From: JBHHZJ01 sp046758005
GTDB taxonomy: Bacteria; Pseudomonadota; Alphaproteobacteria; Kiloniellales; J153
Reading direction: 5' to 3'
DNA length: 28,706 bases
Assembly: GCA_046758005.1 (NCBI GenBank)
Contig: JBHHZJ010000042.1
Span: 1 to 28,706 of the forward strand
Under the pieces are notes generated by a model. The model searched no databases. It saw nothing but the letters and a program-made list of their open reading frames with translations, and was not told the origin of the DNA. The translations under genes were made by a program, and so were the position numbers. Positions 1 through 6,716 of this stretch are shown piece by piece. The number at the start of each line of letters is the position of its first letter. Within the stretch, counting starts at the first letter, position 1.

Positions 1-239
1 GGGCGGGCCGCCGCGGCAACGCACGACCGTTCACATTCGCGCGCGCGTAGGCGCGGTGGCGGCGCGCGCGGGGCGCGCGGCGCAAGGCGTGCGAATGGGC
101 GCCGTGGGCTGGACATGGAAACGGGGGCGTACCTGCCCCCGTTTTCTCCAGGCTCGACCGAAGGCCGAGGTCCTCGTGTCGGTGCGGAAGATAAGGTCTT
201 CGCAGCGTTGGCCGGGCCGCGCCCGACCGGGGCGGCGCC
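1..239. other. Left-edge noncoding stretch
   Basis: I see no convincing gene here. The sequence is very GC-rich with CG-dinucleotide runs, and its only recognisable element is the hairpin at 118-146. A gene cut off by the window edge cannot be excluded. Confidence 0.5.
118..146 (-). terminator. Rho-independent-type hairpin downstream of the H1-like gene
   Basis: A 10-bp perfect stem (aaacgggggc pairing with gcccccgttt) encloses a 6-nt loop and is flanked by short T or A runs. It lies about 95 nt past the stop of the minus-strand H1-like gene and is the obvious terminator for it. The four T residues on the plus-strand side mean it could also stop transcription entering from the left edge. Confidence 0.7.
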
Positions 240-551
240 TTACGTGCGGGCGCGCGTCTTCGTGGCCTTCTTCTTCGCCGGCTTCTTGGCCTTCTTGGCG
301 ACCTTCTTCTTCGCCGGCCTCTTGGCCTTCTTGGCGACCTTCTTCTTCGCCGGCCTCTTGGCCTTCTTGGCGGCCTTCTTCTTCGCCGGCCTCTTGGCTT
401 TCTTGGCGGCCTTCTTTTTCGCCGGCTTCTTCGCCTTCTTGGCGGCCTTCTTCACGGCCTTCTTTGCGGCCTTCTTCGCGGCGCTCTTTCTCGTCGCCTT
501 CTTTGCCGGTGGTGGCATCGGAGTCGGAGGCGAAGTGATTTCATCGGGCAT
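240..551 (-). CDS. Histone H1-like lysine/alanine/proline-rich DNA-binding protein
   Basis: This 103-residue protein starts with a short acidic/proline-rich head (MPDEITSPPTPMPPPA) and is otherwise almost entirely Lys, Ala, Pro and Arg. Five copies of a 12-residue unit close to KAAKKAKRPAKK lie at 270-449, before a KTRART-type basic end. Such tails resemble eukaryotic H1 C-termini, bacterial HctB/HC2 and AlgP-type proteins, which bind DNA non-specifically and compact the nucleoid. I chose the ATG at 551 over the TTG at 557 because an AACGAGG ribosome-binding site sits about 7 nt upstream. It is monocistronic and ends at a hairpin. The family call rests on composition and repeats, not on a folded domain, so the role is inferred. 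Confidence 0.8.
   Translation of the reverse strand: MPDEITSPPTPMPPPAKKATRKSAAKKAAKKAVKKAAKKAKKPAKKKAAKKAKRPAKKKAAKKAKRPAKKKVAKKAKRPAKKKVAKKAKKPAKKKATKTRART
270..449 (-). repeat. 36-bp in-frame tandem repeat, about five copies
   Basis: A 36-nt unit (12 codons) repeats head to tail within the H1-like gene. Copies differ at only a few positions, including A/V and R/K codon swaps, so the conservation extends to the DNA sequence and not just the peptide. Copy number is therefore likely to vary between strains by slippage or recombination. Confidence 0.8.
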
Positions 552-979
552 GGCCAACCTCGTTTCCAGGTGCGGTTTGGTGGAGATGGTCGATCGTGTG
601 TCCTTGTCCGAAGCGGACCACAGCGCGGCACTCTACCTTACTTAGTAACCGTTCGGACCCCAGCTACTATATGTCGTGCCTAGCAACCTGCTTATACATC
701 CCTTGCCGATTCCCGCAAATACAAAATGTGCTTGTTGCGATCGATTGGTCGCGTCGCGCGCCCGATTTTTTTTCCGCGCCACGCCGCGTGCCCGCGAGCG
801 TCGCGAGGCGCGCTCGTGTATGTCCGCTCATGCCACCTCGCCGCGCGCGGGATGATCCTCGCCGACGATGAAACCGAGCGCGCGCAACAGTTCGTCGAAG
901 TGAGACCGATGAGCGCACGAGGTGACTCGGGCGCTCATCGGTATCGGCTCGCCGGGTTGGCCCCGGGCGGCGGCGGGCA
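552..979. other. Noncoding region upstream of the H1-like gene
   Basis: No gene is recognised in this 428-bp stretch. It must contain the H1-like gene promoter, reading leftwards. An AT-richer patch near 620-730 holds a TATAGT-like hexamer on the minus strand, but no convincing -35 box. A run of T residues occurs near 763-771 without a clear preceding hairpin. Its right end runs into a VOC remnant. Confidence 0.4.
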
Positions 980-1279
980 AACAACCCGGACTCACCGTTC
1001 GAGTTCAAGGCGCAGCACGACTACGACCTGCACATCGCGCTCGAGGTCGATGCGAAGACGCTCCACGAGATGTTCGAGAAGGGCAAGGTTGAGGGGATCG
1101 AAACGCGGGGTATCGCGGACCATGGCTTCGTTCACTCGATCTATTTCAGGGACCCGAACGGGTATGTGATCGAGCTGAGCGCACCGACGGACTCGGCCGC
1201 GGATTACGCCGTGGAAGCCGGGAAAAAGGCGCACCTCGCCCTGGCGCGGTGGCAGGAAACCAAGTCGGCGGCGCAGTAA
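980..1279 (+). pseudogene. 5'-truncated VOC/glyoxalase-family fragment
   Basis: The reading frame from 980 encodes about 99 residues beginning NNPDSPFEFKAQHDYDLHI and running through IYFRDPNGYVIELSAP. The latter is the characteristic last strand of a vicinal oxygen chelate module, with the metal-ligand Glu in VIEL. The N-terminal module is missing. An in-frame TGA lies at 923-925, and no ATG, GTG or TTG start occurs between it and the conserved region. The first in-frame ATG, at 1070, would remove half of what remains. The rest of the frame is intact to its stop, so this looks like the 3' remnant of a decayed gene. A short protein from 1070 is possible but unlikely to fold. Confidence 0.6.
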
Positions 1280-1397
1280 CCACGTCCGTCTCGCACACGC
1301 TCTTGATGCAGGCGGCCCGGGCCGGTTGCGTCCCCCGAGCGCGCCGCTTTTCCGGGGTTCGCGGTCGCGCCGACGAAAGAGGCCGGAACCGGCCGGG

Positions 1398-1429
1398 CCG
1401 GATACTCTTACACCCGGATACTCTTACAC
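1398..1429 (+). repeat. Perfect 16-bp tandem duplication upstream of the mttB-like gene
   Basis: The unit ccggatactcttacac occurs twice back to back with no mismatch, ending 23 nt before the start codon of the methyltransferase. It may be a slippage product or a pair of regulator sites; the sequence alone does not decide. Confidence 0.8.
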
Positions 1430-1452
1430 ACCATGGGTGAAGGAGCGGCGGT

Positions 1453-3012
1453 ATGAGCGACACGGCCGGGGGCGCGCGGGAGGGCCGCGGCCGGCGGACG
1501 CGCGGCGGCGCGGAGGCAAGGCGCGCGGCCCGGCGCGGCGCGGGGCCGGCCCCGCTGCGTTACATCACGCGCAAGATCCCGACTTACGAGGTGCTGAGCG
1601 AGGAGGGCCTGGCGCTCGTCGAGCACAACGCCGACACCATCATCGAGGAGATCGGGGTCGAGTTCCGCGACGACGAGGAGGCCCTGAGGATTTGGAAGGA
1701 CGCGGGCGCCGACGTGCAGGGCGCACGCGTGCGCGTCCCGCGCGGCCTGTGCCGGGAGATCATCAAGTCCGCCCCGTCGCAGTTCACCCAGCACGCCCGC
1801 AACCCGGAGCGCAGCGTGCGCATCGGCGGCGGCAATACGGTCTTCGCCCCGGTCTACGGCCCGCCGTTCGTGCTCGACCTGGACAAGGGCCGGCGCTACG
1901 CGACGCTCGAGGACTTCGAGAACTTCGTGAAGCTCGCCTACGCCACGCCGGCGATCCACCACTCGGGCGGGACGGTCTGCGAGCCGGTCGACGTGCCGGT
2001 CAACAAGCGCCACCTGGACATGGTCTACAGCCACATCCGCTACTCCGACAAACCCTTCATGGGCTCGGTCACCGCGCCGGAGCGGGCCGAGGACAGCGTG
2101 ACCATGGCCCGGCTGGTCTTCGGCAAGGACTTCGTCGCCGACAACACGGTGCTGCTCAGCCTGATCAACGCCAACTCGCCCATGACCTTCGACGCGACCA
2201 TGCTGGGCGCGCTCAAGGTCTACGCGCGCAACAACCAGGCGGTGATCGTGACCCCGTTCATCCTGGCCGGGGCCATGTCGCCGGTCACGCCGGCCGGGGC
2301 CTTGACCCAGATCCTGGCCGAGGCCATGGCCGGCCTAGCCTTCGCCCAGCTCGTCCGGCCCGGCGCGCCCGTGGTCTTCGGCAGCTTCGCCAGCTCCATC
2401 TCCATGCAGTCCGGCGCGCCCACCTTCGGCACGCCCGAACCCGCACTGGTGCTCTACGGCGCGGCGGCGCTGGCCCGCCGGCTCGGCGTCCCGTTCCGCT
2501 CGGGCGGCTCGCTGTGCGCCGCCAAGGTCCCCGACGCCCAGGCCGCCTACGAGAGCGCCCAGACCCTGCTGCCGACGATGCTGGCCGGGGTCAACTTCGT
2601 GCTGCACGGCGCCGGCTGGCTCGAAGGGGGGTTGGTCTCGTCCTACGAGAAGTTCATCATGGACGCCGACCAGCTCGGCATGATGCAGGTCCTGTGCGGG
2701 GGCTTCGACCTGTCCGAAAACGGCCAGGCCATGGACGCCATCCGCGAGGTCGGGCCGGGCAGCCATTTCCTCGGCTGCGCCCACACCCAGGCCAACTTCG
2801 AGACCGCCTTCTACCGCTCGGCGGTGGCCGACAACAACAGCTTCGAGCAGTGGGAGGCCGAAGGGGCGCAGGACGCGGCGCAGCGGGCCAACGCGCTGTG
2901 GAAGAAGACGCTCGCCGAGTACGAGGCCCCGGCGCTGGACCCGGCCACCGACGAGGCGCTCCGGGATTTCATCCGCCGCAAGAAGGAGTCCATGCCCGAC
3001 GCGTTCGCGTGA
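1453..3012 (+). CDS. MttB/trimethylamine methyltransferase-family protein (non-pyrrolysine)
   Basis: This 519-residue protein belongs to the MttB superfamily, which transfers a methyl group from a quaternary or tertiary amine to a corrinoid protein. A basic, low-complexity N-terminal extension of about 35 residues precedes the conserved body. Recognisable segments are EEIGVEFRDDEEAL, IHHSGGTVCEPVDVP, SPVTPAGALTQILAEAMAG and SGAPTFGTPEPAL. The frame has no internal amber codon, so it is not the pyrrolysine enzyme acting on trimethylamine. Non-pyrrolysine members characterised elsewhere demethylate glycine betaine (MtgB), proline betaine or carnitine. The ATG follows a GAAGGAG ribosome-binding site. 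No corrinoid protein or RamA-type activase is in the window. The sarcosine oxidase operon 12 kb away makes a betaine-type substrate attractive, but this is inference. Confidence 0.85.
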   Translation: MSDTAGGAREGRGRRTRGGAEARRAARRGAGPAPLRYITRKIPTYEVLSEEGLALVEHNADTIIEEIGVEFRDDEEALRIWKDAGADVQGARVRVPRGLCREIIKSAPSQFTQHARNPERSVRIGGGNTVFAPVYGPPFVLDLDKGRRYATLEDFENFVKLAYATPAIHHSGGTVCEPVDVPVNKRHLDMVYSHIRYSDKPFMGSVTAPERAEDSVTMARLVFGKDFVADNTVLLSLINANSPMTFDATMLGALKVYARNNQAVIVTPFILAGAMSPVTPAGALTQILAEAMAGLAFAQLVRPGAPVVFGSFASSISMQSGAPTFGTPEPALVLYGAAALARRLGVPFRSGGSLCAAKVPDAQAAYESAQTLLPTMLAGVNFVLHGAGWLEGGLVSSYEKFIMDADQLGMMQVLCGGFDLSENGQAMDAIREVGPGSHFLGCAHTQANFETAFYRSAVADNNSFEQWEAEGAQDAAQRANALWKKTLAEYEAPALDPATDEALRDFIRRKKESMPDAFA

Positions 3013-3031
3013 GGGCGGGGCGCGGCGGGCC

Positions 3032-3640
3032 TCAGGCCGGCGTGCGTGCCACGAGCAGGCGGACCATGTCGCCGACGAAGGACTCCTCGCGCAAGAGCTC
3101 GAGGCCGGCCTGCGCGATATAGCGATCGGTATGGCGGTTGAAGGCAGCCCCGAAGACGAGCTTCTCCCAGGGCTGCCAAAGCTCCATGAGGAGGCGCAGC
3201 CACCGGCGGCGGGAAAAGGCGTAGTCGAGGACGCGGATCTCGCCGCCGGGCCTGCACACGCGCGCCAGCTCGGCCAGCGCCTGGCGCTGCACGCGCTCGT
3301 CGAGCACGCAGAACATGAAGGCGGAGACGACCGCGTCGAAACAGCCGTCCGGAAAGCCCGTGCCGAGGACGTCGGTGGCCACCAGGTCCACGGGCCGGCC
3401 GAGCCGGGCGGCGCGGCGCCGGGCGCGCGCCAGCATGCCCGGGCTCAGGTCGAGGCCGACCACCCGGGCCCCCGGGGGATAGAACGGGATGTTGCGGCCC
3501 GTCCCGACGCCGACATCGAGGATTCGGCCCTCCAGGCCGGCGAACAACCGGGGCCGCACCTGCCGTTTGTACAGCACCTCGGCGAGGTCGACGGCGTCGT
3601 AAAGCGGGGCGAGGCGGTCGTAGCGTTCCCGGATGATCAT
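3032..3640 (-). CDS. Class I SAM-dependent methyltransferase
   Basis: This 202-residue protein has a Methyltransf_11/UbiE-type Rossmann fold. Motif I is ILDVGVGTGRN (residues 40-50), the acidic residue after strand 2 is D64 in VGLDLSPGML, and a post-motif RVCRPGGEIRVLDY follows. The C-terminal region (FNRHTDRYIAQAGLELL) resembles quinone- or phospholipid-N-methyltransferase relatives, but the substrate cannot be read from the sequence. I prefer the start at 3640 (MIIRERYDRLAPLYD, the usual beginning of this family) over the ATG at 3664. It converges on the mttB-like gene with 19 nt between stop codons, so the two are not an operon. Confidence 0.85.
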   Translation of the reverse strand: MIIRERYDRLAPLYDAVDLAEVLYKRQVRPRLFAGLEGRILDVGVGTGRNIPFYPPGARVVGLDLSPGMLARARRRAARLGRPVDLVATDVLGTGFPDGCFDAVVSAFMFCVLDERVQRQALAELARVCRPGGEIRVLDYAFSRRRWLRLLMELWQPWEKLVFGAAFNRHTDRYIAQAGLELLREESFVGDMVRLLVARTPA

Positions 3641-3711
3641 GGCGCGGCATGTTATACCAACCACGGCTGGTATCGCCCCGCTTCACGGCGGCAAATCGTG
3701 AATTTCGGAAA

Positions 3712-3762
3712 TTTCGGGGACAGTATACTTAATTCGGAGAATTAAGTATACTGTCCCCGAAA
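3712..3762. repeat. 51-bp palindrome with 24-bp perfect arms
   Basis: Two 24-nt arms, at 3712-3735 and 3739-3762, are exact reverse complements separated by 3 nt. The core reads ggggacagtatacttaattc and its complement. It sits between the spoVR stop and the start of the minus-strand methyltransferase. AT-rich arms capped by CCCC/GGGG differ from the surrounding GC-rich DNA, as in REP-type or miniature mobile palindromes. It could also act as a hairpin terminator for the spoVR operon, whose stop is 21 nt away, although only an AAATTT tract follows. Confidence 0.85.
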
Positions 3763-3783
3763 GGCCCGGCCGGGCCGCACGTC

Positions 3784-5337
3784 TCAGGCGGCCTCGTCGC
3801 TGGACGCCGAGGAGGTCTCGTAGACCTTATCGCCGCTCTTGTCGTCGATCCCGACGAGGCGGACGTCGTATCCCCACAGTCGGCGAATGTGCTTCAGCAC
3901 GTGGTCGCGGCTCTTCTGCGCCAATGGAATGCCGTCGCGCACCGGGTGCTGCAGGCACAGGTGGCGATTGCCGCGCAGATCGACGTCGACGACCTGGATA
4001 TTGGGTTCGAGCGTGCCGACGTCGTAGCAGCGCGCCAGCGTCGCGCGCACGTTCTCGTAGCCGCGCTCGTCGTGGATGGCGGCCACCGTGTAGTGGTTAT
4101 CCTTGTCGTTGTCGGTGAGCACGAACATGCGCAGCTTCCGGATCAGGTGCGGACTGAGATACTGCTTGATGAAGGACTCGTCGCGGTGGTTGGCCCAGGC
4201 GTCCTTGAGCGTCCCGCGCCAGTCGCCGTTGCCCGCGATCTGCGGGAACCAGTAGTTGTCCTCCTCGGTGGGATCGGTGCAGATGCGCTGGATGTCCTGC
4301 ATCATCGCGAAGCCGAGCGCATAGGGGTTGATCCCGGCGTAAAGCGAATGGTCGAAGGCCGGCTGGAAGATCACGTTGGAGTGGCTGTGCAGAATCTCCA
4401 ACATCGCGCCCTCGCTCAGCCGGCCCTGGTCGTACAGCGCGTTCATGATGTAGTGGTGGACGAAGGTGGCGCAGCCTTCGTTCATCACCTTGGTCTGTTT
4501 CTGCGGGTAGAAGTACTGAGCGATATTGCGGACGATGCGCAGGATCTCCCGCTGCCAGGATTCCAGGATCGGGCTGTTCTTCTCGAGGAAGTAGAGCAGG
4601 TTTTCCTCTGGCAACTTGAGCCGCTTTTTGCGCTCGGCCAGGTCGCGGTCGGCCTCCGAGGGCTCCGCGTCGTCCTTGGATTGGGGCAGCGTGCGCCAGA
4701 TGTCGTTGAAGGTGCGCTCCTCGTACTCCTGGCGCTCGCGCTCGCGCTCCTTTTCCTTTTCGGGCGTGCCGCGCGGCGGCCTGCGGTAGCGGAAGACGCC
4801 GTGGTCCATGAGCGCGTGCGCGGCGTCCAGAACCTCCTCCACGGCGGCCAGGCCGTGCCGCTCCTCGCATTTGCCGATGTAGCCCTTGGCGAACTCCAGA
4901 TAGTCGAGGATCGCCCCGGCGTCGGTCCATTGCCGGAACAGATAATTGTTCTTGAAAAAGTGATTGTGCCCGAAGGCCGCGTGCGCCGTCACCAAGGCCT
5001 GTATGGCCATGGTGTTCTCTTCCATGTGGTAGCTGATGCAGGGGTTGGAGTTGATCACCAGCTCGTAGGCCAGGCCCCGGGCGCCCTTGCGGTAGAGCTG
5101 CTCCTCGCGGACGAAGTGCTTGCCGAACGACCAGTGCCGGTACATGAGCGGCATGCCGATCGAGGAATAGGCGTCCAGCATCTGCTCGGAGGAGATGATC
5201 TCGACCTGATTCGGGTAGACGTCCAGGCCGAGGTCGTCCACCGCCACCTTTTCGATCGCCTCGTAGGTCCTGGCCAGCGTGTCGAAGGTCCAGTCGGAGC
5301 CCTCGAACAGGTACCGGCTCTTGGATCGCTTGGCCAT
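3784..5337 (-). CDS. spoVR: SpoVR family protein
   Basis: This 517-residue protein is of full family length and carries hallmark segments such as FEGSDWTFDTLARTYEAIEK near the N-terminus, VINSNPCISYHMEENT, AAFGHNHFFKNN and VMNEGCATFVHHYI. The family is named after a Bacillus spore-cortex protein, but in proteobacteria it occurs in a conserved trio with PrkA and YeaH (E. coli ycgB, yeaH, yeaG) associated with stationary phase and stress. Biochemical function is unknown. I chose the ATG at 5337, preceded by GAGGGGG, over an upstream in-frame alternative at 5379. It is the last gene of the operon and starts 10 nt after the yeaH stop. Confidence 0.95.
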   Translation of the reverse strand: MAKRSKSRYLFEGSDWTFDTLARTYEAIEKVAVDDLGLDVYPNQVEIISSEQMLDAYSSIGMPLMYRHWSFGKHFVREEQLYRKGARGLAYELVINSNPCISYHMEENTMAIQALVTAHAAFGHNHFFKNNYLFRQWTDAGAILDYLEFAKGYIGKCEERHGLAAVEEVLDAAHALMDHGVFRYRRPPRGTPEKEKERERERQEYEERTFNDIWRTLPQSKDDAEPSEADRDLAERKKRLKLPEENLLYFLEKNSPILESWQREILRIVRNIAQYFYPQKQTKVMNEGCATFVHHYIMNALYDQGRLSEGAMLEILHSHSNVIFQPAFDHSLYAGINPYALGFAMMQDIQRICTDPTEEDNYWFPQIAGNGDWRGTLKDAWANHRDESFIKQYLSPHLIRKLRMFVLTDNDKDNHYTVAAIHDERGYENVRATLARCYDVGTLEPNIQVVDVDLRGNRHLCLQHPVRDGIPLAQKSRDHVLKHIRRLWGYDVRLVGIDDKSGDKVYETSSASSDEAA

Positions 5338-5347
5338 CGACGCCCCC

Positions 5348-6691
5348 TCATGCGCTCGCGGTGGCGCGCGCCCGGTCATCCTTGGGTTGCTTGGCGAACA
5401 GCTCGCGAAACACCGGATAGATGTCGCCCGGCCGCGCGATGCGCCTCATCTGGAAGTTCGGCCAGGCCTCGCCGGCTTTCTGATAGGCGCGCCACAGGGC
5501 GGTGCCGTTGTCGGCCGCCTTGAAGATGTCGGCCTCGCGCTCGTCCAGGATCTCGACGTAGGCGTAGTACTGGCACAGCGGCATGAGCTCCTCGTTGAGC
5601 AGGCTGATGCACTTCTGCGAGTCGCCGGAGAAGTTGTCGCCGTCCGAGGCCTGCGCCGCATAGATGTTCCACTCCCGGGTCGGATAGCGCGCACGCACGA
5701 TGCGCAGCATCTCCTCCAGCGCCGTGCTGACCACCGTGCCGCCGGTCTCCCGGCTGTAGAAGAAGGTCTCCTCGTCGACCTCCTGGGCCTCGTGGGTGTG
5801 CCGGATGAACACGATGTCGATGCGTTCGTAGCGGCGCTTCAGGAACAGGTGGAGCAGCACGAAGAATCGCTTGGCCAGGTCCTTCTCCCGCTCGCCCATG
5901 GAGCCGGACACGTCCATCAGGCAGAACATGACGGCGTTGGCGTTGGGCAGCGGCTGCGGCTCGAAGCGGTTGTAGCGGATGTCGACCGGGTCCAGGTAGG
6001 GCACGATCTTGCGCTTGCGCAGCATCCGATCGAGGTCTTCGCGCAGCGCGGCGAGTTGCCGGCGCGCGCCCACGTTGGGATCGGAAGTCCGCTCCAGCTC
6101 CTCGATTCGCCGCTCGACCTCGTCCAGCTCCTCCTGCCGCGGCCGCCTGAGGGCGAGCCGACGGCCGAAGCTGTTGCGCATGGTGCGCAAGACGCTGATG
6201 TTGGTCGGCGTTCCGGTGACCGCGTAGCCGGCCCGGCGCGGCTTGAAGGAGCACATCTCCCTGAGGCTGGTCTTGACCAGGTCCGGCAGCTCGAGATCCT
6301 CGAAGAACAGGTCGAGGAACTCTTCGCGCGACAGCGTGAACTGGAACTCGTCCTCTCCTTCGCCGCTGTCCGAAGCTTGCCGGCCGCTCGCGCCGTCGCC
6401 GCCGCCGCCCTGCTTCGGCTTCATGATGCGGTCGCCGGCGGTGAACTGCTTGTTGCCGGCGAACACCCGCGCGCGGCGCCCGCCGGAGGTGGCGTGTTGG
6501 AAGCGCGGCTCGCCGATCCCCTTGGTCGGCACCTTGACGATCTGACGCCCGTCGACGTCGGTGATGCTGTGGCCCTTGATCGAGCGGTTGATGACTTCCT
6601 TGAGCTGAGCGCGCGCCCGCCTCAGGAAGCGCTGCCGGTTGGAGAGGCTCTTGTCCTTCGGGTTGAGGCGGCGGTCGATGAAGTTGGGCAT
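5348..6691 (-). CDS. yeaH: YeaH/YhbH family protein (DUF444, vWA-like)
   Basis: This 447-residue protein begins MPNFIDRRLNPKDKSLSNRQ, the standard family N-terminus, which fixes the start at 6691. A Gly-rich linker lies near residues 94-113. The C-terminal half has a von Willebrand factor A-like fold with the MIDAS motif DVSGSMGE (D260, S262, S264), which predicts a bound divalent metal. The family functions with the PrkA kinase in a stress pathway, but its molecular activity is not established. It starts 25 nt downstream of prkA and is followed by spoVR. Confidence 0.95.
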   Translation of the reverse strand: MPNFIDRRLNPKDKSLSNRQRFLRRARAQLKEVINRSIKGHSITDVDGRQIVKVPTKGIGEPRFQHATSGGRRARVFAGNKQFTAGDRIMKPKQGGGGDGASGRQASDSGEGEDEFQFTLSREEFLDLFFEDLELPDLVKTSLREMCSFKPRRAGYAVTGTPTNISVLRTMRNSFGRRLALRRPRQEELDEVERRIEELERTSDPNVGARRQLAALREDLDRMLRKRKIVPYLDPVDIRYNRFEPQPLPNANAVMFCLMDVSGSMGEREKDLAKRFFVLLHLFLKRRYERIDIVFIRHTHEAQEVDEETFFYSRETGGTVVSTALEEMLRIVRARYPTREWNIYAAQASDGDNFSGDSQKCISLLNEELMPLCQYYAYVEILDEREADIFKAADNGTALWRAYQKAGEAWPNFQMRRIARPGDIYPVFRELFAKQPKDDRARATASA

Positions 6692-6716
6692 GCCGTTAAC
6701 GCGCTCGCTCCCGGGT

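Noticed and set aside
1453..3012. Pyrrolysine-containing trimethylamine methyltransferase
   Set aside because: The frame contains no internal TAG codon, so the Pyl-dependent MttB function is not supported.
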